This document shows, piece by piece, positions 54,400-64,000 of a stretch of 64,000 nt of DNA. Location of the stretch: positions 3,085,122 through 3,149,121 of the forward strand of contig OX465580.1 in the NCBI GenBank assembly GCA_950022655.1. Reading direction: 5' to 3'. The stretch comes from Alentia gelatinosa. Its lineage: Eukaryota > Annelida > Polychaeta > Phyllodocida > Polynoidae. Both the position numbers and the translations under genes were made by a program. Numbering within the stretch: the stretch's first letter is position 1; each line of letters starts with the position of its first letter. The notes beneath the pieces were generated by a model. The model saw only the letters and a list, made by a program, of their open reading frames with translations, was not told where the DNA came from and ran no database searches.

Positions 54400-54715
54400 C
54401 CGTTCGCTGTGGAATCTTGAGAAGGAAGTGCATCAATATCCATAGCTGCCGAATATACACCATGAGCTTTGGTTGTCAAGTTATCTCACAAGGCAAAGCC
54501 GAGTAAGATTACAAGGCAGCCCAAAATATATGGCATATTTTCAGCAGCTGCGGATCAAGTGTGGATCATATTTTATCTCACCCCTCTCACTGACTGATTG
54601 GCTAATGTTTTCGATGTCATCACTCATTGAGTATTTTTCTGCAGTACTCCATAGGCATTGAGTATGAGTTCCCAGTGATGAGTCTATGGGGTGAGATAAA
54701 AACGAAAAAGTCCAG
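54400..54715 (-). mobile_element. Hairpin-tipped repeat, family K, copy 1
   Basis: Hairpin arms CATAGCTGCCGAATATACAC / ATATGGCATATTTTCAGCAG, tip AAGGCAAAGCCGAG (54490-54503), TTTTATCTCACCCC, then AACTCATACTCAATGCCTAT and ACTGGGAACTC in reverse, and GGGGTGAGATAAA at 54689-54701. Confidence 0.75.
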
Positions 54716-55199
54716 TTTGCTGTGGAGTCTAACTTTGTCCAAGACTTAGCAGCCATAATCTGAGTTAAATTCACTGAAGGTGAAGGTTGAATGTTGCTAT
54801 TTGCTTGATCAGAACTGCATGAAGTGATACAGAGCATCCAAAACACCAAACAAAGACAAGTCATTACAAATACCAAATTGTTCAGTTTACAGATGGTTTT
54901 TCATCAGTCCAGATATACCATTCCTGGTGAGGTTGTTTGTGATATTGAACAGATGTAGAGGACTCCAGTAATTTTGTGAATATTATATTTACATGGCAAG
55001 GTCTTGAAGAAGGATAAATGTTTGATGTCTGTGTAGAATTACACCATACAAAAGGCAGCTGGCATGAGTACTGTTATGTAGCACAATGTATATTTAACTT
55101 ACACCACATTGGTTTGTTATTATCCATGTAAATAAGATGGAATCCAATATCAAACAAAGTGGATGGAGTCATATGCATGGATCTGCAATGCCAATTAAG

Positions 55200-55520
55200 G
55201 TCCAGACTTTATCCCAAACCCATGTACATCTCTCCATAGATTTTTGAAAAATGTGTCCAATGCTCTTTTGAGTAGCGTAAAAAAAATACCCATTCGACAT
55301 TGGGCATGATGTTCTCTTTCTTGATATATTTTGATAATGGTATTAAATCAGAATTGATGGATGGGATAAAATGTGAACCCAATTTGAGTGGTTAGGGTTG
55401 ACTAGTATTCCATGAATTTGTTTACTACATGATTTTACTCAGCTTCACCTCATGAAATTACTATGCGATCAATATTGTGGCATATTACTCAACCCTAACA
55501 ATTCTCATTTGTTTCTTCTA
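55200..55520 (+). mobile_element. Hairpin-tipped repeat, family L
   Basis: A TTTATCCCAAACC-like box, TCTCCATAGATTTTTGAAAA, GGATGGGATAAAATGTGAAC, then stem GGTTAGGGTTGACTAGTAT...ATATTACTCAACCCTAAC with tip AGCTTCACCTCATGAAATTA (55441-55460). A diverged member with its own stem. Confidence 0.6.
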
Positions 55521-58500
55521 CCTGACATTATTCTACATAGTAAAACTGATTGTCTTTCTAGGTACCTTATCATTATAGTCTATATTGAGTCTATGCAGGG
55601 ACTATGGTATATCCAGCAATACAAACACATAAGAATGTGTCAGTATTTGTATGTCAAATGGCTCACATATCCCTCATTATTATAAGTCTGGATGGATGTG
55701 TATTGTAAAATGACATTGCAGGGTGACAGTTATGGTATAGCAGATTGTTTCCCAAGAGCATCTTGGAACACCTTTTTCATAACTTTTCACATGGTCTATG
55801 CCTTTACAGATTCTCACCAGCCTCTCACCAGTGAGATTTCTTACTGCATCACTTCAGAGTCAGTAAGAAAGAAACATTCTGACAAATAATGTTCTGGCAC
55901 CCCACTGTACAAGGCAGTTTATCCACTTCTCAAAAGCTGAATTGAGCCTATGAAAAGTTAAAAGAATGGTGCAGGCATCTGTTATGAAAGTAGCCATTCT
56001 TCTACGAGTAGATCTATGTATATGCATTTCTGTATACACCAAATCGGGCATCACATGGGTGTAGTGTAGTCGGGGACAGGTATGTTAGGTGCAGCCACTT
56101 GTTTACTTGGCCTCACCTTCTGAGTATGCATTATCACAGTGTCTGTTTTCACTGCTTTCCTCGGTAGTCTTTCTATTGTTACTATCTTAGATGATACGAG
56201 AGTAATCTGAATGAAGGAAGTCCAAGTCCTCGGTTCTGTTACAAGCTTTATTGCTGATGTTACTGCAATGGTGGCTAGCTGCAAACTAGTCACTAACACC
56301 TCAAGGTGCCGCGCTATATATTGACTTCAGGGTGGTCCTGCTGATGATTGCTAAGGTCCGCCCCCTTTGGAGTATTAGCGTGGAGCAGGCTTGACCGGTT
56401 CAGCCAAGGGAAAGTGCACACTGATTTCTCAATAGCAAAAATTGAAAAGGAACACTATAGAAAACTCTGTGGTAAGGAATGCTACTCATGGTGCTCTTGG
56501 ATTACACCAATATGGTTATTTATTTGTTCATGAAAAGTTGATATCATATGTGTCAAAGGAAAATCCCAAAGGTGTCTGTTTTTCCAGCATTTATTATCAG
56601 TAATGAAAACATGGAGAAGATCCATAATCAAAACCCAAAGTTTGCCTAAACTCTTTCAAACATAGAACAATAGATTTGTGCCTGCATCTTCAACTTGTCC
56701 TCTTCCCCAGAGTGAAAACCTATATAAAATGGGAGACTGAATGCCAATGGGAAAGGATTATTTCGTAGTTTGGATTTTTGGGTTGAGGTTATGGGATCAT
56801 TATTGATTATACATTGGTAGGTTAGCGAAAGGCAAGGGATGATTAGTAGGAAATATTACTTCAGTTTTTCTTTTGTTATTGTCGGTTTTCTTCGGTGACT
56901 TGTTGAGTACTTAAGACAAGTAGGTTATACAGTATTTCCTTTTCCTTTTAATAAGCTCCTGAGTTTGTTTAGTATCTGGAGGCATTTTCTTTATGATTGT
57001 TTTCATTTAAGTCACCCAGTATAAGTCTCATATTTCAGTATTATACAGAGGGTTAATAGGTGTTATTCAGAAACTGGCTTACTGTCATCATACACCAAAA
57101 ATATGCAGTAAACTTGTAGATCCCAATGCCAGAGGCGAAAAGATGTGTCTGATCGATAAATTTACCAAGTAGTTGGATGTATGAAGACAACCTGTTTTCA
57201 TATCATTATATACCTAAAAGTGGCAAAATCTTACCTAGTCAGGTGATCACATGCCCTGTGCATCACAGTATGATGTCTGGCCATAAATATGACATGGGTA
57301 GGAGATCTATACAGCCACAGGTATATAATGATATAAATGACTTAAAGTTCACTACTGGAGAAGACAGAGCTAGTTTGGCAATGGCAGTGTGATTTTTCTA
57401 TATGTCAGTTGTCTGCATTCAGAGTTGAGCTTAGTTGGTATCATTGGCAGGCAAGAAGTGCCTACAGCTTAACCACCACATGCAGACATTTGTGAGTTTT
57501 CACAGTGATACAAATGGAAAGTCTTCTTGCCAAAGTCTTTTCAATGAAGTGAAACAATTATCCTGATTCATCTCATCCTATATTTACATAAACGTAATTA
57601 TATTTTCAGTTATGTATTATTGACACAGTATTTATTTTCCACGATACTGTAGCCTATTTTTTGTGTATGTTTTATCCAATGTGCTTCACCATCTATATCA
57701 ATTACCAAGGGGGAAGATGTTGTTTTATTTTGCTAGAAAATTGGTAGATTTTCCCAATCCAGGATGCCATGTTGGAAGCATTGTTGCATGAGCCCCAGGA
57801 AGATGAAGACTTGTTTAAAACTCTTGTTCCCTATGTTGTTGTTAAGAGGGGGCATCTGAAGTCAAGCTTTCTATGAAGGGCATCAGCAACGTTGACCGAC
57901 AGTACCTCGCAAAGTAGTGACCAGCTATGTGTATGATGTAAGCAACATATGTGTAATACAAACATGTAACTAAGTGTAAGGTACAACTGTGATGTGAGCA
58001 TTACATATGTATGTAGTGTTACTATCTATGCTCATTGTTATAGCAGTGATAGTAATCTGAATGAAGATCACCAAATCCTGATTCCCTTCACATGGTTTAA
58101 TGTCAATGGTCTGATGACTGTGGTCTCACCGACTATACCTCCCGGTGCTGTGCTGTATACTACTTGCATTGTTAGGGGGGGGGGGGGCTACCAGGCGGTT
58201 GTGCCGCTAGGGTTTTCCTCCCTGCTGGAGGATAAACATGGAGTGATACAGTCAGTTTGACCAGGGCAGGGCACACCAGCCACTCAGCAGAGACGTTGGA
58301 GTGTGACATTATGTAGGGCAAACACATTTATGAGCAGTAGAACTTTGCTTAATGAGACACCCGCTATTTCAGGCCAAAGTGTCCACTTCAGTAGGGCTAA
58401 CTCAAATATCTATTAGTTTGTGGGGAAATTTTGTTACAGGCAGAAGTGTCCCCATAACCCTTTAATAGCTGCACATCAGTCAGTATTCAGATATACTACA

Positions 58501-59324
58501 GCAGGCAGTATCAACAATTGTGAAGTTTCCACAGGAAGCCTCTGTGGTCTACACAGTCTAAATTTTCAAATCTAAAACTACCAGTAATACATAAATCTCC
58601 ATATGAACCTTTTAATTACTGCTAGCACTTCCAAATATAAAATTTTTACAATTCTGCTATAAATTTTCTTTTTAAATTATGAAGGACCAAAAGGAATTGT
58701 CTTGCCATGCCCATGTGAATGGCATATGGTATTTTCTGGCTGCATCTATGGGGAAGTCGTAGTACATTACCCTGCCAGGAGAAGGTTAAGCTGGTTGGGT
58801 GTCCCTTAAGCAGGGTTCTATACTATATGTGGCTTATGAGCATGGATTGTATACCAACATTTACACATATGTGATGGCTCATTGAAAGACACTATGCTAT
58901 ATAACAGCCATGTTTCAGACACTGTGCTATGGAAACTGGATCTTATGTCATGGTTTCCATAATCTGGCAGTGAAAATCTAGGATGCTATGCTACGGTTTT
59001 CATATCAGAACACCAAGGGGGGTTGGGCGATTTTAAAAGGTATCTGTGATATACCTGGAAGGTTGGGGTTAGTTTATTTTGCATTTCCAGTCACTTTGAA
59101 CTCGTGAAAATAAGTCATTTGAGGGTCCACCCAACTTAGCAGTTTGCAAGAAACCTAGCATACTGGTGATGTAGCATAGTGTCCAGATACCATCCAACAC
59201 AAGTACCCTCTAAGTCAATTCATAAATCTCAAGCAATAGATCACTAGCAATATGCATCATTGTTCATCCTATTTTCTCACACTTGAGAACATGGATACAG
59301 GAAATCCCATTTTTCAGTACATAT
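55521..59324. other. Downstream sequence, no gene seen
   Basis: AT-rich and poorer in recognisable repeats than the rest. A run of G at about 58176-58187. Near 58350-58470 are words of the CTTAAG repeat (GTCCACTTCAGTAGGGC). No splice-bounded coding segment found. Confidence 0.4.
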
Positions 59325-59625
59325 TAAGAAAGAACTGCATCGATATTGGTAGCTGCTTAGAATATGCCATGAGTTTTGGCTGCAGAGTAATCTCACAAGG
59401 CAAAGTTGAGTGAGATTTAGCGGAAAACCAAAACGAATGGTGTATTTCAGTGGTTATGGAGCGATTGCAGTTCAGATTTTATCTCACCCCTATCACTGAC
59501 GGATTGGCTGATGTTTGTGAAATTGTCGCCCATTGAGCATATTTTAACAATATTCCATGGGTGTTGAGTATGAGTTCTCAATGTTCAGTCTATGATAGAA
59601 AAGATACAAGGGGTGAGTTAAATGT
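59325..59625 (-). mobile_element. Hairpin-tipped repeat, family K, copy 2
   Basis: GGTAGCTGCTTAGAATATGC, tip AAGGCAAAGTTGAGTGAG (59397-59414), TTTTATCTCACCCC, TGAGTATGAGTTCTCAATG, and AAGGGGTGAGTTAAA as the far box. Diverged from copy 1 in both arms. Confidence 0.7.
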
Positions 59626-59945
59626 CAAATGGAAAGAGGTGAACTATGAGGCATGTTGCTAAGGTCAGATCACAGCTGATTCATTTTTTAAAACAGGTAG
59701 CTTTTGCGTAAAAACAACCCTAGATTGCTGAAAACAAAGATCTCTTAAATTATTGGTATTAGCCAAATATGTTTGGTAGTTAGTGAAACAATTTGTTGCA
59801 TACAGTCTGTACTATGACGCATACTTAGTCAATGCACAGGTCACGTGATTGTAGCTGTTGAGGTAGACCTGGCAGTTTTAGAGCTTAATGAATGTTGCCA
59901 AACACTCGCTGACAGAGTACACATGTAAGTGTCAAGTATTTGCCA

Positions 59946-59951
59946 AATAAA
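59946..59951 (+). other. Possible poly(A) signal
   Basis: AATAAA is followed 15-40 bases later by a T-rich stretch (TGTTTTCTTTTGTTCTTC). If it ends the carrier transcript, the 3'UTR would be about 8 kb, which is long. Many other A+T-rich candidates exist. Confidence 0.25.
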
Positions 59952-60917
59952 GCTCACAAACATCACTGTTTTCTTTTGTTCTTCATCTCGACTGGTTTAT
60001 CGTTATCAGTAAATGTGACTGGTGGAGTGATGTGTCAATGGCCTGCGACACAGCCCTTCAGTGAGGCAGCACTATAAAACGTGGATAGGGTTCCACTGCT
60101 GTAAGCAGACCCATGGTGAGTTTGTACATACAGATAGGTTCAGTCCCTGAGCCAGTCTAAGAAGAAAGTAACTAGTCACATGTGAAACTACACAAAGTTG
60201 TTCTTCTTGTTAGACCTGAATGAGCTATATTCTGTAAAAATTTCAGATTTTTAGAACAAGTTTTACTATGTGAAAATTAACTTTTTCGGATTTCTCAATA
60301 TTCTATTGTAAAATCACCATCGTTTTGGTGTCTAGTTCAAAATTTCACACAGTGACCCCCAATTTTTATGTTATATATGTATTCTAGACTATTACAGGGT
60401 CATTCTGTTTAAATTTCAGAAAGATCGCATGAGTTTTAATTTTTAGGCTATAGTGTATGACCTTAAGGATACGTTTATGTTCATCCTATTGGTAATGGTA
60501 TTGATTCTATTGGTTTTTATATGTCCTGGCTTTATCGTTGGCGATTTAAATGGTTTAGGTGGTTTGTTCAGGTGTAAAGAACTTGATTTGGTATTTCCCA
60601 TGCTGGGATGATTTTCAGATCATAGATCAGTTCTGAAACATGTTTTCTATTGGACGTATTCTCATCTATCTTTACCCTTGCTGGTTTATAGTTCAAAACA
60701 TTCATTATTGGAAAGCAGCAGATTCACTATGATACATCGTTTATGCAGTGCTTGGCCGAGTTTGGACTTATTTGGCACCAAAATAGGACGTGATAGTGTT
60801 ATGTTATGTAGTCTCATGAACAGACTCATGTCCATGCTGTTATGTACCTTCGGCCTCATGTTTAACTAGCTCTTAAATCTGCCTTCCTTCCTAGAAGCCA
60901 GATGTATTCAGCCAGGG

Positions 60918-61477
60918 GCGTCAGAATGTTTTGAATGTGGGGGGGGGGGGGGGGGGGGAAGTGAAAAATTGCTGACTTTTTTCTTGGTATGAAGTCAGAC
61001 TTAGACATTGGCCTGTTCCACTGGATTTAATGTAAATCTGCGAAAAGTCTGAGAAAAGTAAGGTCCATCATTACACGCGAAAAAGTCAGACATTTTTCCG
61101 CTGTGAAAGATTAAAAAAAAGTCAAACTTCAACATTTTTCCAGTGTGAAAAGTCAGGGCTTAGCCATCAATGCATGCTAAAATGTCAGACTTTGACATTT
61201 CTCCATAGTGAAAAGTCAGGGATAAGCCTATATTATTATATAACTATGCACGAACGTCTATGAAATACTACCCGCTGTTAGCTGTTCGTGCCCACTGCTA
61301 AACATTACGTCGTACTAACGGTAGAATAACGTAAAAAAAAGTCAAATACAAAATGGCGGATCGCGTGTGTCGCTTCAAAAATTTAATAACGTGTAAGATG
61401 TAAGCAAGACGATTTTTGTAATCGTAAAAGACCAGAGCTACAAATCCCCCCCCCCCCCCCCCCCCTATTCTGACGCC
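60918..61477. mobile_element. MITE-like element with GGCGTCAGAAT ends and G/C runs
   Basis: GGCGTCAGAAT at the left pairs with ATTCTGACGCC at the right. Just inside are a run of G (60941-60958) and a run of C (61447-61465) that extend the inverted pair. Several AAGTCAGACTT-type words lie within. No ORF and no clear target duplication. Confidence 0.65.
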
Positions 61478-61804
61478 AATGTCAACTAATAAATAGATTA
61501 GTTAATGAACTACTCCCAGAACAATACCGATCGAGATGTGCTCTTTCCATATCTGAAGAGTTCTAAACTCAGACCTTTATGAACAAAATTCCCATATTTC
61601 TCTATACACATGATGCGTGAGTTGCCTGACTTGTATAACTTTTGACTGGTTGGCTGGTTCCCCCTGTCCTTAGTGGATACCCTGAGAACCAGCATATGAC
61701 ATCACTCAGTTGGGGCAGAGACTGAGCCAGCGCTAGCACTTCGAAGGATCTGGGGGGAGAGTGAATGATGCCGTCTTCAACACAGGCATCTATGGGAAGC
61801 AATG

Positions 61805-62600
61805 TCAAGTCTATGGGCGTTCACGTTTTCGGCTATATCTCCCTTAATACTTGACCGATCTTGACCAAATTCGAGTGTCATACTGATTTAGAGGTGCTCT
61901 TTCAATATCCGAAGGCCTTTAAACCCAGACATTTATGGGAAAAAAGATATTTGGTATGACGTCTGTGTGCTCTGGTGGCCAGTGTAGTGGGTGCATGAAT
62001 ATGGTGATAGACCTTTGCACATGTAACCCTACACTCTCCACCTATTTACACGTCTCCACAGTCATGTAGTCATTACTAAGGCGTTTCTGTATGTGAAAAC
62101 ATGAAAATACATTCATTTCCATCACCTCTCCTGGTTATACAAGCAGAGAAACACAGTTTTTCTGAAGGGACTTCTGCGCCATACTACCCGGAAATGCACC
62201 CATAGATGTCCAACTACGACGGCTCAATAGGTCTCCAAGCTTCACTTCCGCTCAAATGTCAACTACGGTGGCTGGATAGGCTTCACATATTTTACTCCAT
62301 AGCCTCTAGAACATGGTAAGTCTATGGGCGTTCACGTTTTCGGCTATATCTCCCTTAACACTTGACCCATCTCCACCAAATTTTAGCCACATACTGATCG
62401 AGACATGCTCTTTCCATATCAAAAGGGTACTAAACTCACACATTTAGGCAAAACGAAATATTGGCTATGATGGCCAGTGCAGTGGGTGCATGAATATAGT
62501 GGTAGACCCCTGCACATGTAACCCTACACTCTCAACCTATTTACACAGTCGTTTAGTCATTACTAAGGCGTTTCTGTATGTGAAAACATGAAAACAGATT
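61805..62600 (+). repeat. Two direct copies of a ~290-bp segment
   Basis: GTCTATGGGCGTTCACGTTT, CGGCTATATCTCCCTTAA, ...TGCACATGTAACCCTACACT and AAGGCGTTTCTGTATGTGAA occur at 61808-62105 and 62320-62595. Part of a third copy (GATCGAGATGTGCTCTTTCC) is at 61530. Confidence 0.8.
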
Positions 62601-62733
62601 CTAACCCTAACCCTATGTCAACATCTTGACATTTTTCCATGCTTACATTTGAAGGAGCTGACTATTTCTTGGGTGGGCAAAAAAGTGTGTGGGGGGGGGG
62701 GGTGGCCGCCCCTCCTGCCCCCTCCCCCAATAA

Positions 62734-64000
62734 TTTAAAGTGGGTCGAAGTGATTATCTACATCATAGAAATCATCACTACCTTTTCATCAATCAAGTTT
62801 TTTGTTTTTTTCGAAGTTAGGAGATTTATCATATCCCTGGAATTTTTTCTCATAGGCTTAATGATGGGAACTCATTCTCCATGCCCCTATAAGTATTGTA
62901 GTCCGTTCTCCATGCTCTAGATCATGTACATTGTCCATTCTTTTAATGTGTACGGGGGTGAGATAAATACAGAAAGTAACTCGTTTTGGTCAAAGAAGTC
63001 GATCTCCAACTCGTTTGAAGGTTACATGATATTCACTCAGCTGTCGCCTTGTTCATATCACTCCGCATCAAACTCGTGGAGAACGGTGACTTTGACCAAA
63101 ACTTGTTGGTTTCTTCTTAAGTATTTGATTGATACACACTAGTAAATAAATGTCAGCCATATTTTGCCTCAGGATTTTGATCCCGAGTCTTAATCCTTTT
63201 CCATCAGAAGAAGAAGTCTCAAACTGACAACATGCTATTTTTGTTTCGCACCTGGTTTTATGCGTGTCATGTCAGCATCAAGAGAAAGCTACATTTAGAA
63301 ACCCAAATCTCATTTCTATACAGAAATTGCAGCTTTCCATTTTACCATGTACATTTTTTTTCAGAAATTTTGCATAAATCAAGATAAATCATTTGAACCA
63401 ATAAAGCTGTCCACTTTTCCATTGAAATTCACAATTTGAGTTGCAGTATATAACATATTTTTTTCCAGAGATGTCATTAACTGAGCTTCGTCCATGCTAA
63501 TAACAAAGTGGTTTCCTTCACACCCTCAGCCCCAGCCCCATGCTGTAACTGATATAAATGTGTTTTTCCACATTTTCTCAGTCTTTCTGAGGCACTTAAT
63601 TACATATGACCTGCAACAAATTTTTTCCTGAATTTAACTGTGTATATACTTCAACACAGGCCTAATCACACTACAGAGTCAACCTTTTATTAAGAATTTA
63701 AAAAAGATCACTTTTACATTATCACCATAAATGTTTATTGTTCCAAGTGAAAATCAAAGAGAATATAAATTGATAAAGAAAAAAATTTCTTCGGAACAAT
63801 GCACAATCTTCCACACCCCACAAGGAATGTGAGGACTGACCGGGACGCAAACAAGTTTTTGATCATTAGGATATAAACTGAGCCTTGATTCAGATATGGC
63901 AGTTTTCCTCTTTTCCAATGAAATCTTCCTCAGTTTATAAAATCTTTTTTCTTGTGTAAAACAAAGAGAGAATAAAGTAGGCCTCATTCACAAGAATAGA
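62734..64000 (+). repeat. Segmental duplication, copy 2 (continues past the window end)
   Basis: Matches 45088-45924 almost base for base, then has 63571-63878 extra, then matches 45928-46050 to the window edge. The sequence before it (GGGGGGTGGCCGCCCCTCCT) is unrelated to the exon 5 region, so the breakpoint lies at 62734. Confidence 0.93.
62815..63130 (+). mobile_element. Hairpin-tipped repeat, family J, copy 2
   Basis: Lies within the segmental duplication and equals 45170-45490 apart from a few substitutions. Its tip AGCTGTCGCCTTG is closer to the GCTTCGCC consensus than that of copy 1. Confidence 0.75.

Overview
The window is metazoan nuclear DNA. It holds one intron-rich protein gene buried in repeats. 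GT-AG exons of 56-251 bp, introns of 0.3-11.7 kb, a non-LTR retrotransposon, tRNA-derived SINEs, minisatellites and many foldback or MITE-like elements all point to an animal with a repeat-rich genome. A marine invertebrate, perhaps a lophotrochozoan, is my guess, but nothing seen fixes the phylum.

The gene is a plus-strand mitochondrial glutamate carrier (SLC25A22/SLC25A18 type). Eight exons (22291-22425, 34151-34206, 43409-43502, 44922-45040, 49504-49754, 50075-50177, 50993-51068, 51726-51870) join in phase into 325 residues ending in TGA, with all three carrier signatures. Only the short N-terminus is missing. A candidate first exon (14408-14496) fits in phase (2) and ends in a GTAAGT donor. 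It lies at the head of an 85-89 bp tandem array that repeats that donor 13 times.

Layout: 1-13 kb is a repeat field (SINEs with 93-bp internal units, hairpin elements, a ~380 bp TCCC tract, a 33-bp minisatellite). 13.2-15.6 kb is a possible 5' end of the gene plus two minisatellites. 16-22 kb is more repeats. 22.3-51.9 kb is the gene; its introns hold a 54-bp minisatellite, SINEs, nested elements and a 5'-truncated LINE inserted in a 40-bp minisatellite. 51.9-64 kb is downstream sequence with a TTAA-flanked MITE, a possible poly(A) signal and a copy of intron 5 sequence that runs off the right edge.

The most unusual content is a superfamily of roughly 300-400 bp repeats with one plan: a box such as TTATCCTACCCC or TTATCTCACCCC, a CCATAGGCTTAACATTGGG-like core, the inverted box, then a long hairpin. 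The stems differ between families, but the tip is repeatedly close to GAGGCGAAGCCGAG, which contains the very stable DNA mini-hairpin GCGAAGC. No autonomous partner was found here.
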